Under the pieces are notes generated by a model that ran no database searches, was not told the DNA's origin, and was given only the letters and a program-made list of their open reading frames with translations. From Microbacterium sp. Bi121 (lineage in GTDB: Bacteria; Actinomycetota; Actinomycetes; Actinomycetales; Microbacteriaceae): a stretch of 64,000 bases of DNA. Each line of letters starts with the position of its first letter. The stretch's first letter is position 1. Location: positions 124,001 to 188,000 of the forward strand of contig NZ_CAKKLJ010000002.1 in the NCBI RefSeq assembly GCF_918698005.1, in the 5' to 3' direction. Below, piece by piece: positions 43,057 to 51,906 of this stretch. The translations under genes and the position numbers were made by a program.

Positions 43057-44286
43057 GTGCTCGACCTCACCGCGCCGCCGACGTCCGCAGCCGATCGTGC
43101 CTGGGAGGACCCGTCGCGATGGTGGCCGCGTCTGACCGAGGCCACGGCTCACCTCCCTGCACCTGTCGGCGTGATCGATCTCGATGCGCTGCGCCACAAC
43201 GCGATGGACATGCTCGTCCGCGCCGGCGGCATCCCGATCCGCGTGGCTTCCAAGTCGGTGCGGGTGCGTGCCGTGCTCGACGCCGTGCTGCGGATCCCCG
43301 GGTACCGCGGCATCCTGTCGTTCACGCTCGCCGAGGCGCTCTGGCTGGCCGAGACCCACGACGACATCGTCGTCGGCTATCCGACCGTCGACCGGGCGAG
43401 CCTGGAGCGGCTCGTGCACGACGAGGAGGCGGCATCCCGCATCACGCTCATGGTGGATGACGTCGCCCACCTCGACCTCGTGGACAGCATTGCTGCACCG
43501 GGCGACCGCGCCACAGTGAGGGTCGCGATCGACGCGGATGCGTCGTGGCGCTCATCGGCGCTCGGGCACATCGGCGTTCGCCGGTCGCCCCTGTTCACGG
43601 CATCCGACGTGACGCGCTTCGCGCGCACGATCGTCGCCCGGCCCGGGTTCGAGCTCGTCGGCCTGCAGATGTACGAGGCGCAGATCGCCGGTCAGGGCGA
43701 CAACGGCCCTGATTCCCCCATCATCCGCACGGTGCAGGCACGTTCGCGCGCCGAACTCCGCACCCGACGAGCGGAGATCGCCGACGCGCTCACCGATATC
43801 GCACCGCTCGAGTTCCTCAACGGGGGCGGCACAGGATCTCTGGAGTTCACGGGCAGCGACGAGTCCGTGACCGAGGCGTCAGCCGGCAGCGGGCTGCTCG
43901 GCGGGCACCTCTTCGATGGCTACCGCTCGTTCCACCCCGCGCCGGCGAGTGCATTCGCATTCGACGTCGTGCGGCGACCGGCCGCCGACATCGCCACCGT
44001 CCTCGGCGGCGGATGGATCGCCTCCGGCCCCGCCGTCGCATCTCGCCAGCCGCGCGCGATCTGGCCCGAGGGACTGCGCACCATGCCGCGTGAGGCTGCG
44101 GGCGAGGTGCAGACGCCGCTGCAGGGTCGTGCGGCGGCTGGGCTCAGCGTCGGCGACCGTGTCTGGTTCCGGCACGCCAAGAGCGGTGAGCCGGCCGAGC
44201 GCATCGAGACGTACCACCTGGTCTCCGGCACCGAGGTAATCGATGAACTGCCGACCTACCGCGGCGAAGGGAAGACGTTCCTGTGA
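43057..44286 (+). CDS. PLP-dependent amino acid deaminase/aldolase (D-threonine aldolase/alanine racemase fold)
   Basis: A 409-aa fold-type III PLP enzyme. The N-terminal TIM barrel carries the Schiff-base Lys66 in RVASKSVRV and the phosphate-binding FLNGGGTGSLEF; the C-terminal beta domain contains the His/Asp metal motif typical of D-threonine aldolases and D-serine dehydratases (ETYHLVSG near the end). The reaction is likely D-threo-3-hydroxyamino acid cleavage or D-Ser/D-Thr deamination; substrate is not fixed. It has a leaderless promoter and overlaps the next gene by 4 nt (GTGA), implying a joint pathway. Confidence 0.82.
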   Translation: MLDLTAPPTSAADRAWEDPSRWWPRLTEATAHLPAPVGVIDLDALRHNAMDMLVRAGGIPIRVASKSVRVRAVLDAVLRIPGYRGILSFTLAEALWLAETHDDIVVGYPTVDRASLERLVHDEEAASRITLMVDDVAHLDLVDSIAAPGDRATVRVAIDADASWRSSALGHIGVRRSPLFTASDVTRFARTIVARPGFELVGLQMYEAQIAGQGDNGPDSPIIRTVQARSRAELRTRRAEIADALTDIAPLEFLNGGGTGSLEFTGSDESVTEASAGSGLLGGHLFDGYRSFHPAPASAFAFDVVRRPAADIATVLGGGWIASGPAVASRQPRAIWPEGLRTMPREAAGEVQTPLQGRAAAGLSVGDRVWFRHAKSGEPAERIETYHLVSGTEVIDELPTYRGEGKTFL

Positions 44287-45596
44287 CCAGACCCGGTGGC
44301 ACCTGGCAGAACTGGGGCCGGTCGGCGACCGTGAAGCCCGCCAGCGTCGAACGACCGCGCAGCCCTGAGGGAGTGCAGCGCGCAGTGCGAGCCGCGATCG
44401 CCCACAACCTGCCCATCAAGGCTGTCGGTGCCGGTCACAGCTTCACCGGCATCGCCGTCGCACCCGGTGTGCTGCTCGAACTCGACGACATGCAGGGGCT
44501 GGTCTCGGTTGACGCCGAGCAGTCCAGGGTGACGCTGTTCGCCGGCACCCGGCTGCACAGGATTCCGCGGCTGCTCGCGCCGCACGGCCTCGCGATGCAG
44601 AACCTCGGGGACATCGACCGTCAGTCGATCGCCGGCGCCATCTCCACCGGAACGCACGGCACCGGTGCCGGGTTCGGCGGCCTGGCCACCCAGGTCGTCG
44701 CGGCCACGCTGATCACGGGCGACGGCGAGTTCCTGCGTGTCAGCGAGACGGAGAACGCCGAACTGCTGCCCGCCGTGGCGCTCGGGCTCGGGGCTCTCGG
44801 CATCCTCGTCGAGGTGACCCTCCAGTGCGTGCCGGCCTTCGTCATGCACGCGATCGACGAGCCGGCACCGCTCGATGAGGTGCTCGAGACGCTCGACGAG
44901 CGGGTCGCGGCATCCGACCATTTCGAGTTCTACTGGTTCCCGCACACCGAGGTCGCCCTCACGAAGCGCCAGACGCGTCTGCCGGAGTCCGCCCCGCGCC
45001 GCCCGCTGCCGAAGCTGGGGCGCTGGATCGACGAGTCGCTTCTCTCCAACGGCGTCTACCGGGTCGTGTGCGCCGCCGGTCAGATCGCACCCGTCATCAC
45101 GCCCCCGTTCAGCCGGCTGGCCGTGAAGCTCACCGGCGATCGCGAGTACATCGACCGCTCGCACACGGTGCTCACCCAGAACAGGACGGTGCGATTCCGC
45201 GAGATGGAGTACGCACTCCCCGCCGAGAACATCGCTCCGGCGTTCCGGGAGGTGCAGGCGCTCATCCGCCGACGAGGATGGAAGATCGAGTTCCCGATCG
45301 AGGTGCGCTTCGCCGCATCCGACGATCTCTGGCTCTCCACCGCGCACGGCAGAGCGAGCGGATACATCGCGGTCCACCGCTACTGGCGCGCAGACCCGAC
45401 CGAGTACTTCGAGGCGGTCGAACAGATCTGCCTCGAGCACGGCGGCCGGCCGCACTGGGGCAAGCTGCACACGCTGGACGCCGCCCGGCTGCGCGAACGC
45501 TACCCGCGGTTCGATGACTTCACGGCGCTGCGCGATCGCCTCGATCCTGCTCGCCGATTCGCCAACACATACCTGGATCGCGTGCTCGGTGAGTGA
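44283..45596 (+). CDS. FAD-linked sugar-lactone/alditol oxidase (D-arabinono-1,4-lactone oxidase family)
   Basis: A 437-aa flavoprotein of the VAO/PCMH class. FAD-binding domain with VGAGHSFTGIAVAPG and the substrate-side GAISTGTHGTG; the C-terminal ALO domain (about 190-430) ends in GGRPHWGKLHTLDA and RYPRFDDFTALRDRLDP, both typical. Family members oxidise L-gulono- or D-arabinono-lactone, alditols, or related sugars. It is coupled by GTGA overlap to the upstream PLP enzyme, an unusual pairing whose joint role is unknown. Convergent genes start only after lemA. Confidence 0.88.
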   Translation: MTRPGGTWQNWGRSATVKPASVERPRSPEGVQRAVRAAIAHNLPIKAVGAGHSFTGIAVAPGVLLELDDMQGLVSVDAEQSRVTLFAGTRLHRIPRLLAPHGLAMQNLGDIDRQSIAGAISTGTHGTGAGFGGLATQVVAATLITGDGEFLRVSETENAELLPAVALGLGALGILVEVTLQCVPAFVMHAIDEPAPLDEVLETLDERVAASDHFEFYWFPHTEVALTKRQTRLPESAPRRPLPKLGRWIDESLLSNGVYRVVCAAGQIAPVITPPFSRLAVKLTGDREYIDRSHTVLTQNRTVRFREMEYALPAENIAPAFREVQALIRRRGWKIEFPIEVRFAASDDLWLSTAHGRASGYIAVHRYWRADPTEYFEAVEQICLEHGGRPHWGKLHTLDAARLRERYPRFDDFTALRDRLDPARRFANTYLDRVLGE

Positions 45597-45629
45597 CCCG
45601 ATCCCCAGTGCACACGCAGGGTGCCTGGA

Positions 45630-45635
45630 TAGGAT
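45630..45635 (+). promoter_or_regulatory. -10 box of lemA
   Basis: TAGGAT places the start near 45642, giving a short leader with GAGGGGG before ATG 45668. Confidence 0.4.
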
Positions 45636-45667
45636 GAAAGAAATTCGCTCCGAGGGGGTTGCCTGAG

Positions 45668-46234
45668 ATGGAATGGCTCATTCCGGTACTGATCGTCGTC
45701 GCCGTCGTGGTGCTGATCGGCATCTATCTCTGGGCGACGTACAACTCCCTCGTGCAGCTGAACGTCCGCGTCGATGAGGCCTGGAGCGGCATCACGGTGC
45801 AACTGAAGCGACGAGCCGATCTCATCCCCAACCTCATCGAGACGGTCAAGGGATACGCCTCGCACGAGAAGGCCGTGTTCGAGAACGTGACGCGCGCTCG
45901 GGCCGAGACACTCGCAGCCACCAGTCCAGGGGAGGCGGGCATCGCCGAGGGCCATCTGCAGCAGGCGCTGAAGAGCCTGTTCGCCGTCGCCGAGGCGTAC
46001 CCGCAGCTGCAGGCGAGCCAGAACTTCCTGCAGGTGCAGCACGCGCTGGTCGACACCGAGGACAAGATCCAGGCCGCACGTCGCTTCTACAACGGCGGTG
46101 TGCGCGAGTTGAACACGAAGATCAAGGTCTTCCCGAACAACCTGTTCGCCCGCAGCCTCGGCTTCACCGAGCGCGAGTTCTTCGAGGTCGCCGACGGCGC
46201 GGCGATCGCCGAGCCGCCGCGCGTGCAATTCTGA
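45668..46234 (+). CDS. lemA: LemA family protein
   Basis: A 188-aa protein with an N-terminal membrane helix (about 4-25, mostly V/I) and an outside four-helix bundle. NSLVQLNVRVDEAWSGITVQ, RRADLIPNLIETVKGYA and the late YNGGVRELNTKIKVFPNNLF are diagnostic of LemA. Its role is not settled; homologues often neighbour a TPM-domain protein, absent here. ATG 45668 is preferred to TTG 45659 because GAGGGGG sits 10 nt upstream. Convergent with the next gene, 9 bp apart. Confidence 0.92.
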   Translation: MEWLIPVLIVVAVVVLIGIYLWATYNSLVQLNVRVDEAWSGITVQLKRRADLIPNLIETVKGYASHEKAVFENVTRARAETLAATSPGEAGIAEGHLQQALKSLFAVAEAYPQLQASQNFLQVQHALVDTEDKIQAARRFYNGGVRELNTKIKVFPNNLFARSLGFTEREFFEVADGAAIAEPPRVQF

Positions 46235-46243
46235 TCGAGACGG

Positions 46244-46723
46244 TCACCAGGCCGACAGCACGACCCCGGCGTTCTTGACCGTCACATCGCCGCGGAGCAT
46301 CCAGTTCTCCGTGCGATAGGTCAGTGACTTCGTGGCGCCGTCGATGCCCGTTCCGGTGACGGTCGCGACGAGGATGCCGTCGTCCGCGCGGAACGTCGGA
46401 GGCGTCACCGTCAGGGTCGGCGGCGCTTCGACGCGGTACCGGATGCCGTCGACCTCAGCGAAGTCGGCAGCCCAGGGGAGTCGGATGCCGCAGCCCTTCG
46501 ACACCTCGGTCGACGGCTGCGCGCAGGTCTCCACGAGGGCGTCGAACGGCCGCCGCGCGAGAGCGCTCAACTGGTCATCGGTGAGCTCGGACGCCACCCC
46601 TGAGCCGGCTCGCGGCGCTGTCGAATCGCCCTCTCGCGGCCACAGCGCGATCACGACGACAGCGACGACGATGAGTGCGACGACGATGATCGCCGCGACG
46701 CCGACGCGCGCCCTCCTGGTCAC
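46244..46723 (-). CDS. Single-pass membrane protein of unknown function
   Basis: A 159-aa protein with a short basic N-terminus, one strongly hydrophobic helix (about 10-32, AAIIVVALIVVAVVVIALWP), and an outside domain with two Cys residues (ETCAQP and KGCGIRL) that could form a disulphide, followed by beta-strand-like TLTVTPPTFRADDGILVATV. It resembles no family I can name. GTG 46723 is chosen because it overlaps the stop of the upstream YcaQ-type gene by 4 nt (GTGA), implying coupling. Confidence 0.7.
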   Translation of the reverse strand: MTRRARVGVAAIIVVALIVVAVVVIALWPREGDSTAPRAGSGVASELTDDQLSALARRPFDALVETCAQPSTEVSKGCGIRLPWAADFAEVDGIRYRVEAPPTLTVTPPTFRADDGILVATVTGTGIDGATKSLTYRTENWMLRGDVTVKNAGVVLSAW

Positions 46724-47979
46724 GCCTGACGCTGCCGATCGTGCACGTGCCGCAGCACGCCGCCGCGATTGATGTGCAGAGCAGCGGCCACGGCATCCGA
46801 GGCATCGCCCCACCCGGAGACGGAGATGTTCTCCAGGCCCTGCCAGGAAGCCGCCAGAGCGAGCTCGTCGGCGATCGCGTCGGCGTCGCCGGGCCGCGCC
46901 TGCGGCTCCCACCAGGCCGACTGCACCTGCAGCGTCGAGGAAGCCCGTTCCGACTTCAGATCGATGCGCGCGACGATCCGGTCGCCGACGAGCACGGGCA
47001 GGGAGTAGTACCCGTAGCGGCGTTTCTCCGCCGGCACGTAGATCTCGATCCGGTAGTCGAGATCGAACGCGCGCAACGCGCGATCACGGAACCATACGAC
47101 CGGGTCGAACGGCGTGAGGATGGCTGCGGCATCCACTCGTCGGGGCACGACGGCCTCGCGATGGATCCATGCCGGAACCGGCCGACCGCCCCGCTCCCAG
47201 CCGCGCACCTGGACCGGCTGCAGATCGCCGGCATCGACCAGATCGTCGATCGCCTGACGAATCGAGACGCGATCACGGACACGGTAGTAGTCGGCCAGGT
47301 CGGACTCCGTCGCCACGCCCTGAGATCGTGCGGCTCGATGGACGAGCTCGCGGATGGCATCCTGCCGCGGCACCTCGCGTGAGCGTACATCGGCCGGGAT
47401 CACCTGCTCCTCCAGCGCGTACAGCCGCTCGAACCCGCGTCGACCGCTGATCGCGACGTCTCCGGTGCGCCACAGATGCTCGAGCGCCAGCTTCACCTCG
47501 TCCCAGTCCCACCAGGTGCCGCGCTCCCGCGGCGCGTCGGCACGCAGCTCGGCCGGCCGCAGAGGCCCGCGATCGCGCAGCTCGTCCTGCACCCACGAGA
47601 GCGTGCGCGAGTTCTGGCTCACCCACGAATCGGGCGCGGCCCAGCGCCGTCGGAAGTCGTCCATGCGGAACCGCCACAGCGACCAGTCATCGACGGGGAC
47701 GAACGTCGCCTCGTGCGCGAGGTATTCGACGTAGTGCGTCGTGCGCGACATGAACACGCGGTCGAGCAGTGCAGGGTCGTAGGCACCCAGGCGCGAGAAG
47801 AGCGGCAGGTAGTGACTGCGGGCGAAGACGTTCACGGAGTCGATCTGCAGCACACCGAGCCGCTCCATGGCTCGGTGCACGTGGCGCGCGGAGACCTGAG
47901 CCACCGGACGCCGACGAGTGAACCCCTGGGCGGCCAGGGCGACGCGACGAGCCTGGGCGGCGCTGAGTGTCTCTGGCAC
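46720..47979 (-). CDS. YcaQ/AlkX-like winged-helix DNA glycosylase homologue
   Basis: A 419-aa protein of the HTH_42 family (PF06224), the second in this window. The catalytic-type motif is VLQIDSVNV (Gln45, Asp47), the QxD form of the YcaQ/AlkX branch, which repairs interstrand crosslinks; LEHLWRTGDVAISGRRGFER and DYRIEIYVPAEKRRYGYYSLP are its winged-helix and C-terminal motifs. GTG 47979 has TACGCT 6 nt upstream, so it is likely leaderless. It is coupled to a downstream membrane protein and divergent from the AI-2E family transporter gene. Confidence 0.85.
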   Translation of the reverse strand: MPETLSAAQARRVALAAQGFTRRRPVAQVSARHVHRAMERLGVLQIDSVNVFARSHYLPLFSRLGAYDPALLDRVFMSRTTHYVEYLAHEATFVPVDDWSLWRFRMDDFRRRWAAPDSWVSQNSRTLSWVQDELRDRGPLRPAELRADAPRERGTWWDWDEVKLALEHLWRTGDVAISGRRGFERLYALEEQVIPADVRSREVPRQDAIRELVHRAARSQGVATESDLADYYRVRDRVSIRQAIDDLVDAGDLQPVQVRGWERGGRPVPAWIHREAVVPRRVDAAAILTPFDPVVWFRDRALRAFDLDYRIEIYVPAEKRRYGYYSLPVLVGDRIVARIDLKSERASSTLQVQSAWWEPQARPGDADAIADELALAASWQGLENISVSGWGDASDAVAAALHINRGGVLRHVHDRQRQA

Positions 47980-47985
47980 CCGGTC

Positions 47986-47991
47986 AGCGTA
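47986..47991 (-). promoter_or_regulatory. -10 box, leaderless promoter of the YcaQ-like gene
   Basis: TACGCT on the minus strand, 6 nt before GTG 47979. Confidence 0.45.
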
Positions 47992-48050
47992 CCGCCCGCC
48001 TCCGACATGGGCGGATGGCGTGCGTCACAGCATCCCCACAGCGCCGCAAC

Positions 48051-48056
48051 TAGACT
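48051..48056 (+). promoter_or_regulatory. -10 box, leaderless promoter of the AI-2E family gene
   Basis: TAGACT, then 6 nt, then ATG 48063. No ribosome site is present. Confidence 0.55.
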
Positions 48057-48062
48057 TGGCCC

Positions 48063-49256
48063 ATGACGGACGAGCAGCGCCCCCGCAAGCGCGATCTTCT
48101 GTGGGGTCGCATGCCGACGGACCGCACGGTGTCCACCGAGGCGGACAACACCGTTCCGCTCTCGCTGCGTGTCGGGGCGGCCTACGCCTGGCGGCTGCTC
48201 CTGATCGCCGCCGCTGCCGGCGTCATCATCTGGATCGTCATCCAGCTCAAGCTCCTGGTCATCCCGCTGCTCATCGGCATCCTCATCACCGCGCTGCTCT
48301 GGCCCGCGTTCGAGTGGATGCTCCGGCACCGGTTCCCGCGCTGGCTCGCCATCGTCATCGCTCTGCTCGGTACGGTCGCGATCGTCACCGGGCTCATGTG
48401 GCTGGTCGGCTGGCAGGTCGCCCGCGAATGGTCCGAGGTCCAATCGCGCACGGTCGCCGCGGTCGAGGAGTTCCGGAAGTACCTCATCGACGGCCCGCTC
48501 CACCTCACCGAGACGCAGATCCAGGACTACCTCGATCAGGGCTGGGCCCTCATCCAGCAGCAGGCCGAGCTCCTCTGGTCGGGTGCCCTGGCGATCGGCA
48601 GTACCGCAGGGCACGTCGTGGTCGGCGCTCTGCTGACCCTGTTCGTCCTCATCTGCCTGCTCGCCGACGGCGGCGGCATCTGGAGATGGACCACCAAGCT
48701 CTTCCCGCGTGACGCGCGCCCCGCGGTCGACGCGTCGGCCCGCAGCGGCTGGCGAACAGTCGTCAACTACGCCAAGACGCAGCTGCTCGTGGCGACGATC
48801 GATTCGATCGGCATCGGCCTCGGAGCGTTCCTGCTCGGGGTTCCGCTCGCCATCCCCGTCGCGGTGCTCGTCTTCCTCGGTGCGTTCATCCCGATCGTCG
48901 GAGCCGTCGCCACCGGTACGGTCGCCGTCTTCCTCGCGCTGGTCTACAACGACCCGTGGAACGCGTTCTGGATGCTGGTCGTCGTCATCGGCGTTCAGCA
49001 AATCGAGGGCCACATCCTGCAGCCGATCCTGATGGGGTCGGCCGTGAAGGTGCATCCGCTGGCCGTCGTCCTCGTCGTCGCCGGCGGGTCGATGATCGCA
49101 GGCATCCCCGGTGCGCTGTTCGCCGTCCCGCTGGCCGCATTCGTGAACGTCGTCGCGGTGACGCTGAGCACCGGCTCGTGGCGCACCGGCAGACAACCAG
49201 CCGGTGATCTCATCTGGAGTACAGTGCCGCGCGAGCGGCGACGGAGGAATACATGA
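48063..49256 (+). CDS. AI-2E family transporter (TqsA/YdiK-like)
   Basis: A 397-aa membrane protein of the AI-2E family (PF01594) with 7-8 predicted helices. The conserved late segment GAFIPIVGAVATGTVAVFLAL and the following IEGHILQPILMG are family hallmarks. Named members export autoinducer-2 or act as ion/H+ antiporters, so the name does not prove AI-2 transport. A luxS gene 2.7 kb away makes an AI-2 link worth noting. The ATG of ilvA overlaps its stop by 4 nt. Confidence 0.9.
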   Translation: MTDEQRPRKRDLLWGRMPTDRTVSTEADNTVPLSLRVGAAYAWRLLLIAAAAGVIIWIVIQLKLLVIPLLIGILITALLWPAFEWMLRHRFPRWLAIVIALLGTVAIVTGLMWLVGWQVAREWSEVQSRTVAAVEEFRKYLIDGPLHLTETQIQDYLDQGWALIQQQAELLWSGALAIGSTAGHVVVGALLTLFVLICLLADGGGIWRWTTKLFPRDARPAVDASARSGWRTVVNYAKTQLLVATIDSIGIGLGAFLLGVPLAIPVAVLVFLGAFIPIVGAVATGTVAVFLALVYNDPWNAFWMLVVVIGVQQIEGHILQPILMGSAVKVHPLAVVLVVAGGSMIAGIPGALFAVPLAAFVNVVAVTLSTGSWRTGRQPAGDLIWSTVPRERRRRNT

Positions 49257-50482
49257 GCGCAGTCCCCACCCTGGCAGAGTTCGAAGAGGCCGCACGGGGG
49301 CTGGAGCGCGTGATCTCCCACACGCCCACGCTGCCGTCCAGGGCGCTGTCCGACATCCTCGGGTCTCCCGTCGTCCTCAAGATGGAGAACCTCCAGCGCA
49401 CCGGATCGTTCAAGATCCGCGGCGCGGGGCACCGCCTCGCGCAGCTCACCGAGGAGGAGCGCTCGCACGGCGTGGTCGCGGCATCCGCCGGCAACCACGC
49501 GCAGGGCGTCGCGCTCGCGGCTCAAGCCCTCGGCATCCCCGCGACGATCTTCATGCCGCTTGGCGTCCCGGTTCCGAAGCTTCTCGCGACGCGCGGCTAT
49601 GGCGCGGAAGTCGTCCTCGAGGGCGAGACCGTCGCGACGTCCCTGCGCCTCGCCGCGGAGTTCGCCGAGCGCACCGGCGCGATCATGATCCATCCGTTCG
49701 ACCACCGGGACATCGTGATCGGGCAGGGAACGCTCGGGATCGAACTGATCGAGGACGCTCCTGATGTCGACACGATCCTCGTCGGCATCGGCGGGGGCGG
49801 TCTCATCGCCGGAGTCGCCACCGCAGCCAAGGCCGCAGCGGCCCGGCTCGGTCGCACGATCCGCGTGATCGGTGTGCAGGCCGAGAACGCCGCCGCCGTC
49901 GCCCCGTCGCTGGAGGCCGGGCATCCGGTCGAGATCGTCACGCACCCGACGATCGCCGACGGCATCCTCGTCGCGAAGCCCGGCGACGTGCCGTTCGAGA
50001 TCATCCAGGACCTCGTCGACGAGGTCGTGACGGTCAGCGACGACGACATCGCGCGTGCCATCCTCGTGCTCCTCGAGCAGGCGAAGGTCGTGGTCGAGCC
50101 CGCTGGGGCTGTCGGCGTCGCAGCGATCCTCGCGGGCAAGGTGAAGGACACCGGCAACACCCTCGCGGTTCTCACCGGCGGCAACATCGACCCGCTGCTG
50201 CTGCAGCGCGTGGTCTCGCACGGTCTTGCGGCATCCGGTCGCTATCTGACCGTCCGCATCCCGCTGCCTGATCGTCCTGGCCAGCTCGCTCGCGTGTCAG
50301 AACTCGTCGCCCAGGCTGGCGCGAACGTCATGGAGGTCATGCACACCCGCCACGGTCAGGGGCTGCAGATCAGCGAGGTCAGCCTGCAGCTGAGCATCGA
50401 GACGCGCGGCGCTGAGCACACGGAGCTCACGCTCGACACGCTCCGCCAAGCCGGCTACGACCCCATCGTCGTCCCCGACTGA
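49253..50482 (+). CDS. ilvA: Threonine ammonia-lyase (threonine dehydratase), ACT-domain form
   Basis: Deaminates threonine to 2-oxobutanoate, the first step toward isoleucine, or catabolically. 409 aa: a fold-type II PLP domain with Lys54 in GSFKIRGAG, SAGNHAQGVA and the PLP phosphate loop GIGGGGLIAG, and one C-terminal ACT domain (about 330-405, RIPLPDRPGQLARVSELVAQ). The single ACT makes it the shorter actinobacterial class, unlike the E. coli biosynthetic IlvA with two ACT-like repeats. It overlaps the AI-2E family gene by ATGA and ends in a perfect terminator shared with greA. Confidence 0.94.
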   Translation: MSAVPTLAEFEEAARGLERVISHTPTLPSRALSDILGSPVVLKMENLQRTGSFKIRGAGHRLAQLTEEERSHGVVAASAGNHAQGVALAAQALGIPATIFMPLGVPVPKLLATRGYGAEVVLEGETVATSLRLAAEFAERTGAIMIHPFDHRDIVIGQGTLGIELIEDAPDVDTILVGIGGGGLIAGVATAAKAAAARLGRTIRVIGVQAENAAAVAPSLEAGHPVEIVTHPTIADGILVAKPGDVPFEIIQDLVDEVVTVSDDDIARAILVLLEQAKVVVEPAGAVGVAAILAGKVKDTGNTLAVLTGGNIDPLLLQRVVSHGLAASGRYLTVRIPLPDRPGQLARVSELVAQAGANVMEVMHTRHGQGLQISEVSLQLSIETRGAEHTELTLDTLRQAGYDPIVVPD

Positions 50483-50495
50483 CCCGCGCCGTACG

Positions 50496-50527
50496 CGAAT
50501 GGCCCCTCCGCACGGAGGGGCCATTCG
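50496..50527. terminator. Perfect bidirectional terminator between ilvA and greA
   Basis: CGAATGGCCCCTCC (50496-50509), loop GCAC, GGAGGGGCCATTCG (50514-50527): a perfect 14-bp stem 14 nt after the ilvA stop and 16 nt from the greA stop. Confidence 0.92.
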
Positions 50528-50542
50528 GAGTTTCGGAGCCCG

Positions 50543-51031
50543 TCAGCCGGAGTACGTCTCGACGCCGGTGACCTCGACCGAGATCGACTTGCCGCTGGGC
50601 GCCTCGTACGACGTCTTCTCGCCGATCTTGAGCCCGAGAATGGCCTGGCCGAGCGGACTCGCCTCGCTGTAGACGTCGAGGTCGGTGCCGCCGGCGATCT
50701 CGCGGCTGCCGAGCAGGAACTGCTCCTCGCCGCCTGCGACGAGCGCGGTGACGACGGTTCCCGGTTCGACGATGCCGCGACTGGCCGGAGCCTCTCCGAC
50801 CTTGGCGGTCTTCAGGAGCTGCTCGAGCGTGCGGATGCGCGCCTCCTGCTTGCCCTGCTCGTCCTTCGCGGCGTGATAGCCGCCGTTCTCCTTGAGGTCG
50901 CCTTCTTCACGGGCCGCTTCGATGCGCTTGGCGATCTCATCGCGACCGACGGTGGAGAGGTGCTCGAGCTCGGCGACGAGCCGATCGTAGGCTTCCTGCG
51001 TGAGGAACGGGACCTGAGCGTCTGTGGACAC
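50543..51031 (-). CDS. greA: Transcription elongation factor GreA
   Basis: Binds the RNA polymerase secondary channel and stimulates cleavage of backtracked RNA. 162 aa. The coiled coil tip carries the acidic pair in AREEGDLKENGGYHAAKDEQ, and the C-terminal domain ends with SYEAPSGKSISVEVTGVE. GTG 51031 is the likely start: AAGGAG sits 6 nt upstream, and the ATG 51046 reported by open-frame length would place that ribosome site inside the coding sequence. The leader has two small hairpins (CCGCC/GGCGG and CGCCCT/AGGGCG). Confidence 0.95.
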   Translation of the reverse strand: MSTDAQVPFLTQEAYDRLVAELEHLSTVGRDEIAKRIEAAREEGDLKENGGYHAAKDEQGKQEARIRTLEQLLKTAKVGEAPASRGIVEPGTVVTALVAGGEEQFLLGSREIAGGTDLDVYSEASPLGQAILGLKIGEKTSYEAPSGKSISVEVTGVETYSG

Positions 51032-51102
51032 AGCGTGCTCCTTCATCGAACGCCCTTCAGGGCGAGTGTGCTGACCGCCGTCTCCGGCGGAGGGGATATG
51101 CC

Positions 51103-51136
51103 AAGACGCCCCGGCGAATGGGCCAGGGCGTCGTCT
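51103..51136 (-). terminator. Terminator hairpin between DUF4307 and greA genes
   Basis: GACGCCC (from 51105) and GGGCGTC (to 51132) pair around a GC-rich loop, directly after the DUF4307 stop (minus strand) and before greA. It separates two genes that face the same way. Confidence 0.6.
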
Positions 51137-51145
51137 CAGAGGATT

Positions 51146-51532
51146 CTATGCGACCCAGCAGGCGTTCACCAAACCTGTGGTGGCCTCCGAGACGGTGGGG
51201 ACCGTCGTGCTCAGTTGCTGCAGATGGCCCTCGGATGCCGGGATCTCGACGATCTTCCAGCCGACGATGCCGAACTCCTCATCGAGCGCCTCGACCGCGC
51301 ATGCGACGTCCTTGCCCTGTCCGCCGGTGACCTGGAACCGCACTGTGACGCTGTGCTCATCGGTGACTTCGAATCCGAGGTCGTCGGTGTCCACGGAGTT
51401 CATCGACTGGGCGAGCGTCATCCATGCGAAGGCTCCGACGATGGCGATGACGACGATGATGCCGATCACCCAGGGGAGCCGCCCGCGGCGAGTGCGCCCG
51501 TATCGCTCGTCGAGCTCGAGTGCGGTCGTCAC
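51146..51532 (-). CDS. DUF4307 membrane-anchored protein
   Basis: A 128-aa actinobacterial protein of DUF4307 (PF14155), usually found next to greA. After a short RYGRTRRGR tail it has one membrane helix (about 20-42), then an outside domain with DDLGFEVTDEHSVTVRFQVT and two Cys residues (DVACAVEA and VNACWVA) that may pair. Function unknown. GTG 51532 is the start; the gap to greA holds a terminator, so the two are probably separate transcripts. Confidence 0.82.
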   Translation of the reverse strand: MTTALELDERYGRTRRGRLPWVIGIIVVIAIVGAFAWMTLAQSMNSVDTDDLGFEVTDEHSVTVRFQVTGGQGKDVACAVEALDEEFGIVGWKIVEIPASEGHLQQLSTTVPTVSEATTGLVNACWVA

Positions 51533-51600
51533 GGCGCGGGCCTTTCGGTCGTTAGGCTTGAGATTCCAGGTTACGCGACCTGAGATCGAGAGGCTGACAG

Positions 51601-51876
51601 ATGATGGTGGACTTCGGAGCGGTGCTCGCTGGTGCCGTGTTCTCCCAGACAGGGACCCCGATGCCGACGCCGTCGATGACGGTCGACCCGAACTCGGTCA
51701 CCCCTGGCCCCGCGGGCTTCGCGGTCATCGTGATCGTCGTGATCGCCGTCGCGCTGCTGATCTGGGACATGAACCGCCGAGTCCGCCGGGTCCGCTACCG
51801 CGCCGAGGTGCGCGAGGAGCTGGACGCTGAGGAGGCCGCGGCGAAGGAGGAGGACGAGCAGAACCCGCCGTCCTGA
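51601..51876 (+). CDS. Small single-pass membrane protein, hypothetical
   Basis: A 91-aa protein: a Pro/Thr-rich start (GTPMPTPSMTVDP), one membrane helix (about 40-56, FAVIVIVVIAVALLIW), then a charged tail with RRVRRVRYRAEVREELDAEE that would lie in the cytoplasm and looks like a short coiled coil. Similar small proteins occur next to DUF4307 genes in actinobacteria. No function known. Confidence 0.72.
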   Translation: MMVDFGAVLAGAVFSQTGTPMPTPSMTVDPNSVTPGPAGFAVIVIVVIAVALLIWDMNRRVRRVRYRAEVREELDAEEAAAKEEDEQNPPS

Positions 51877-51906
51877 TCGGGCCGCGGACTTCGGCGACTC
51901 AGGGCG

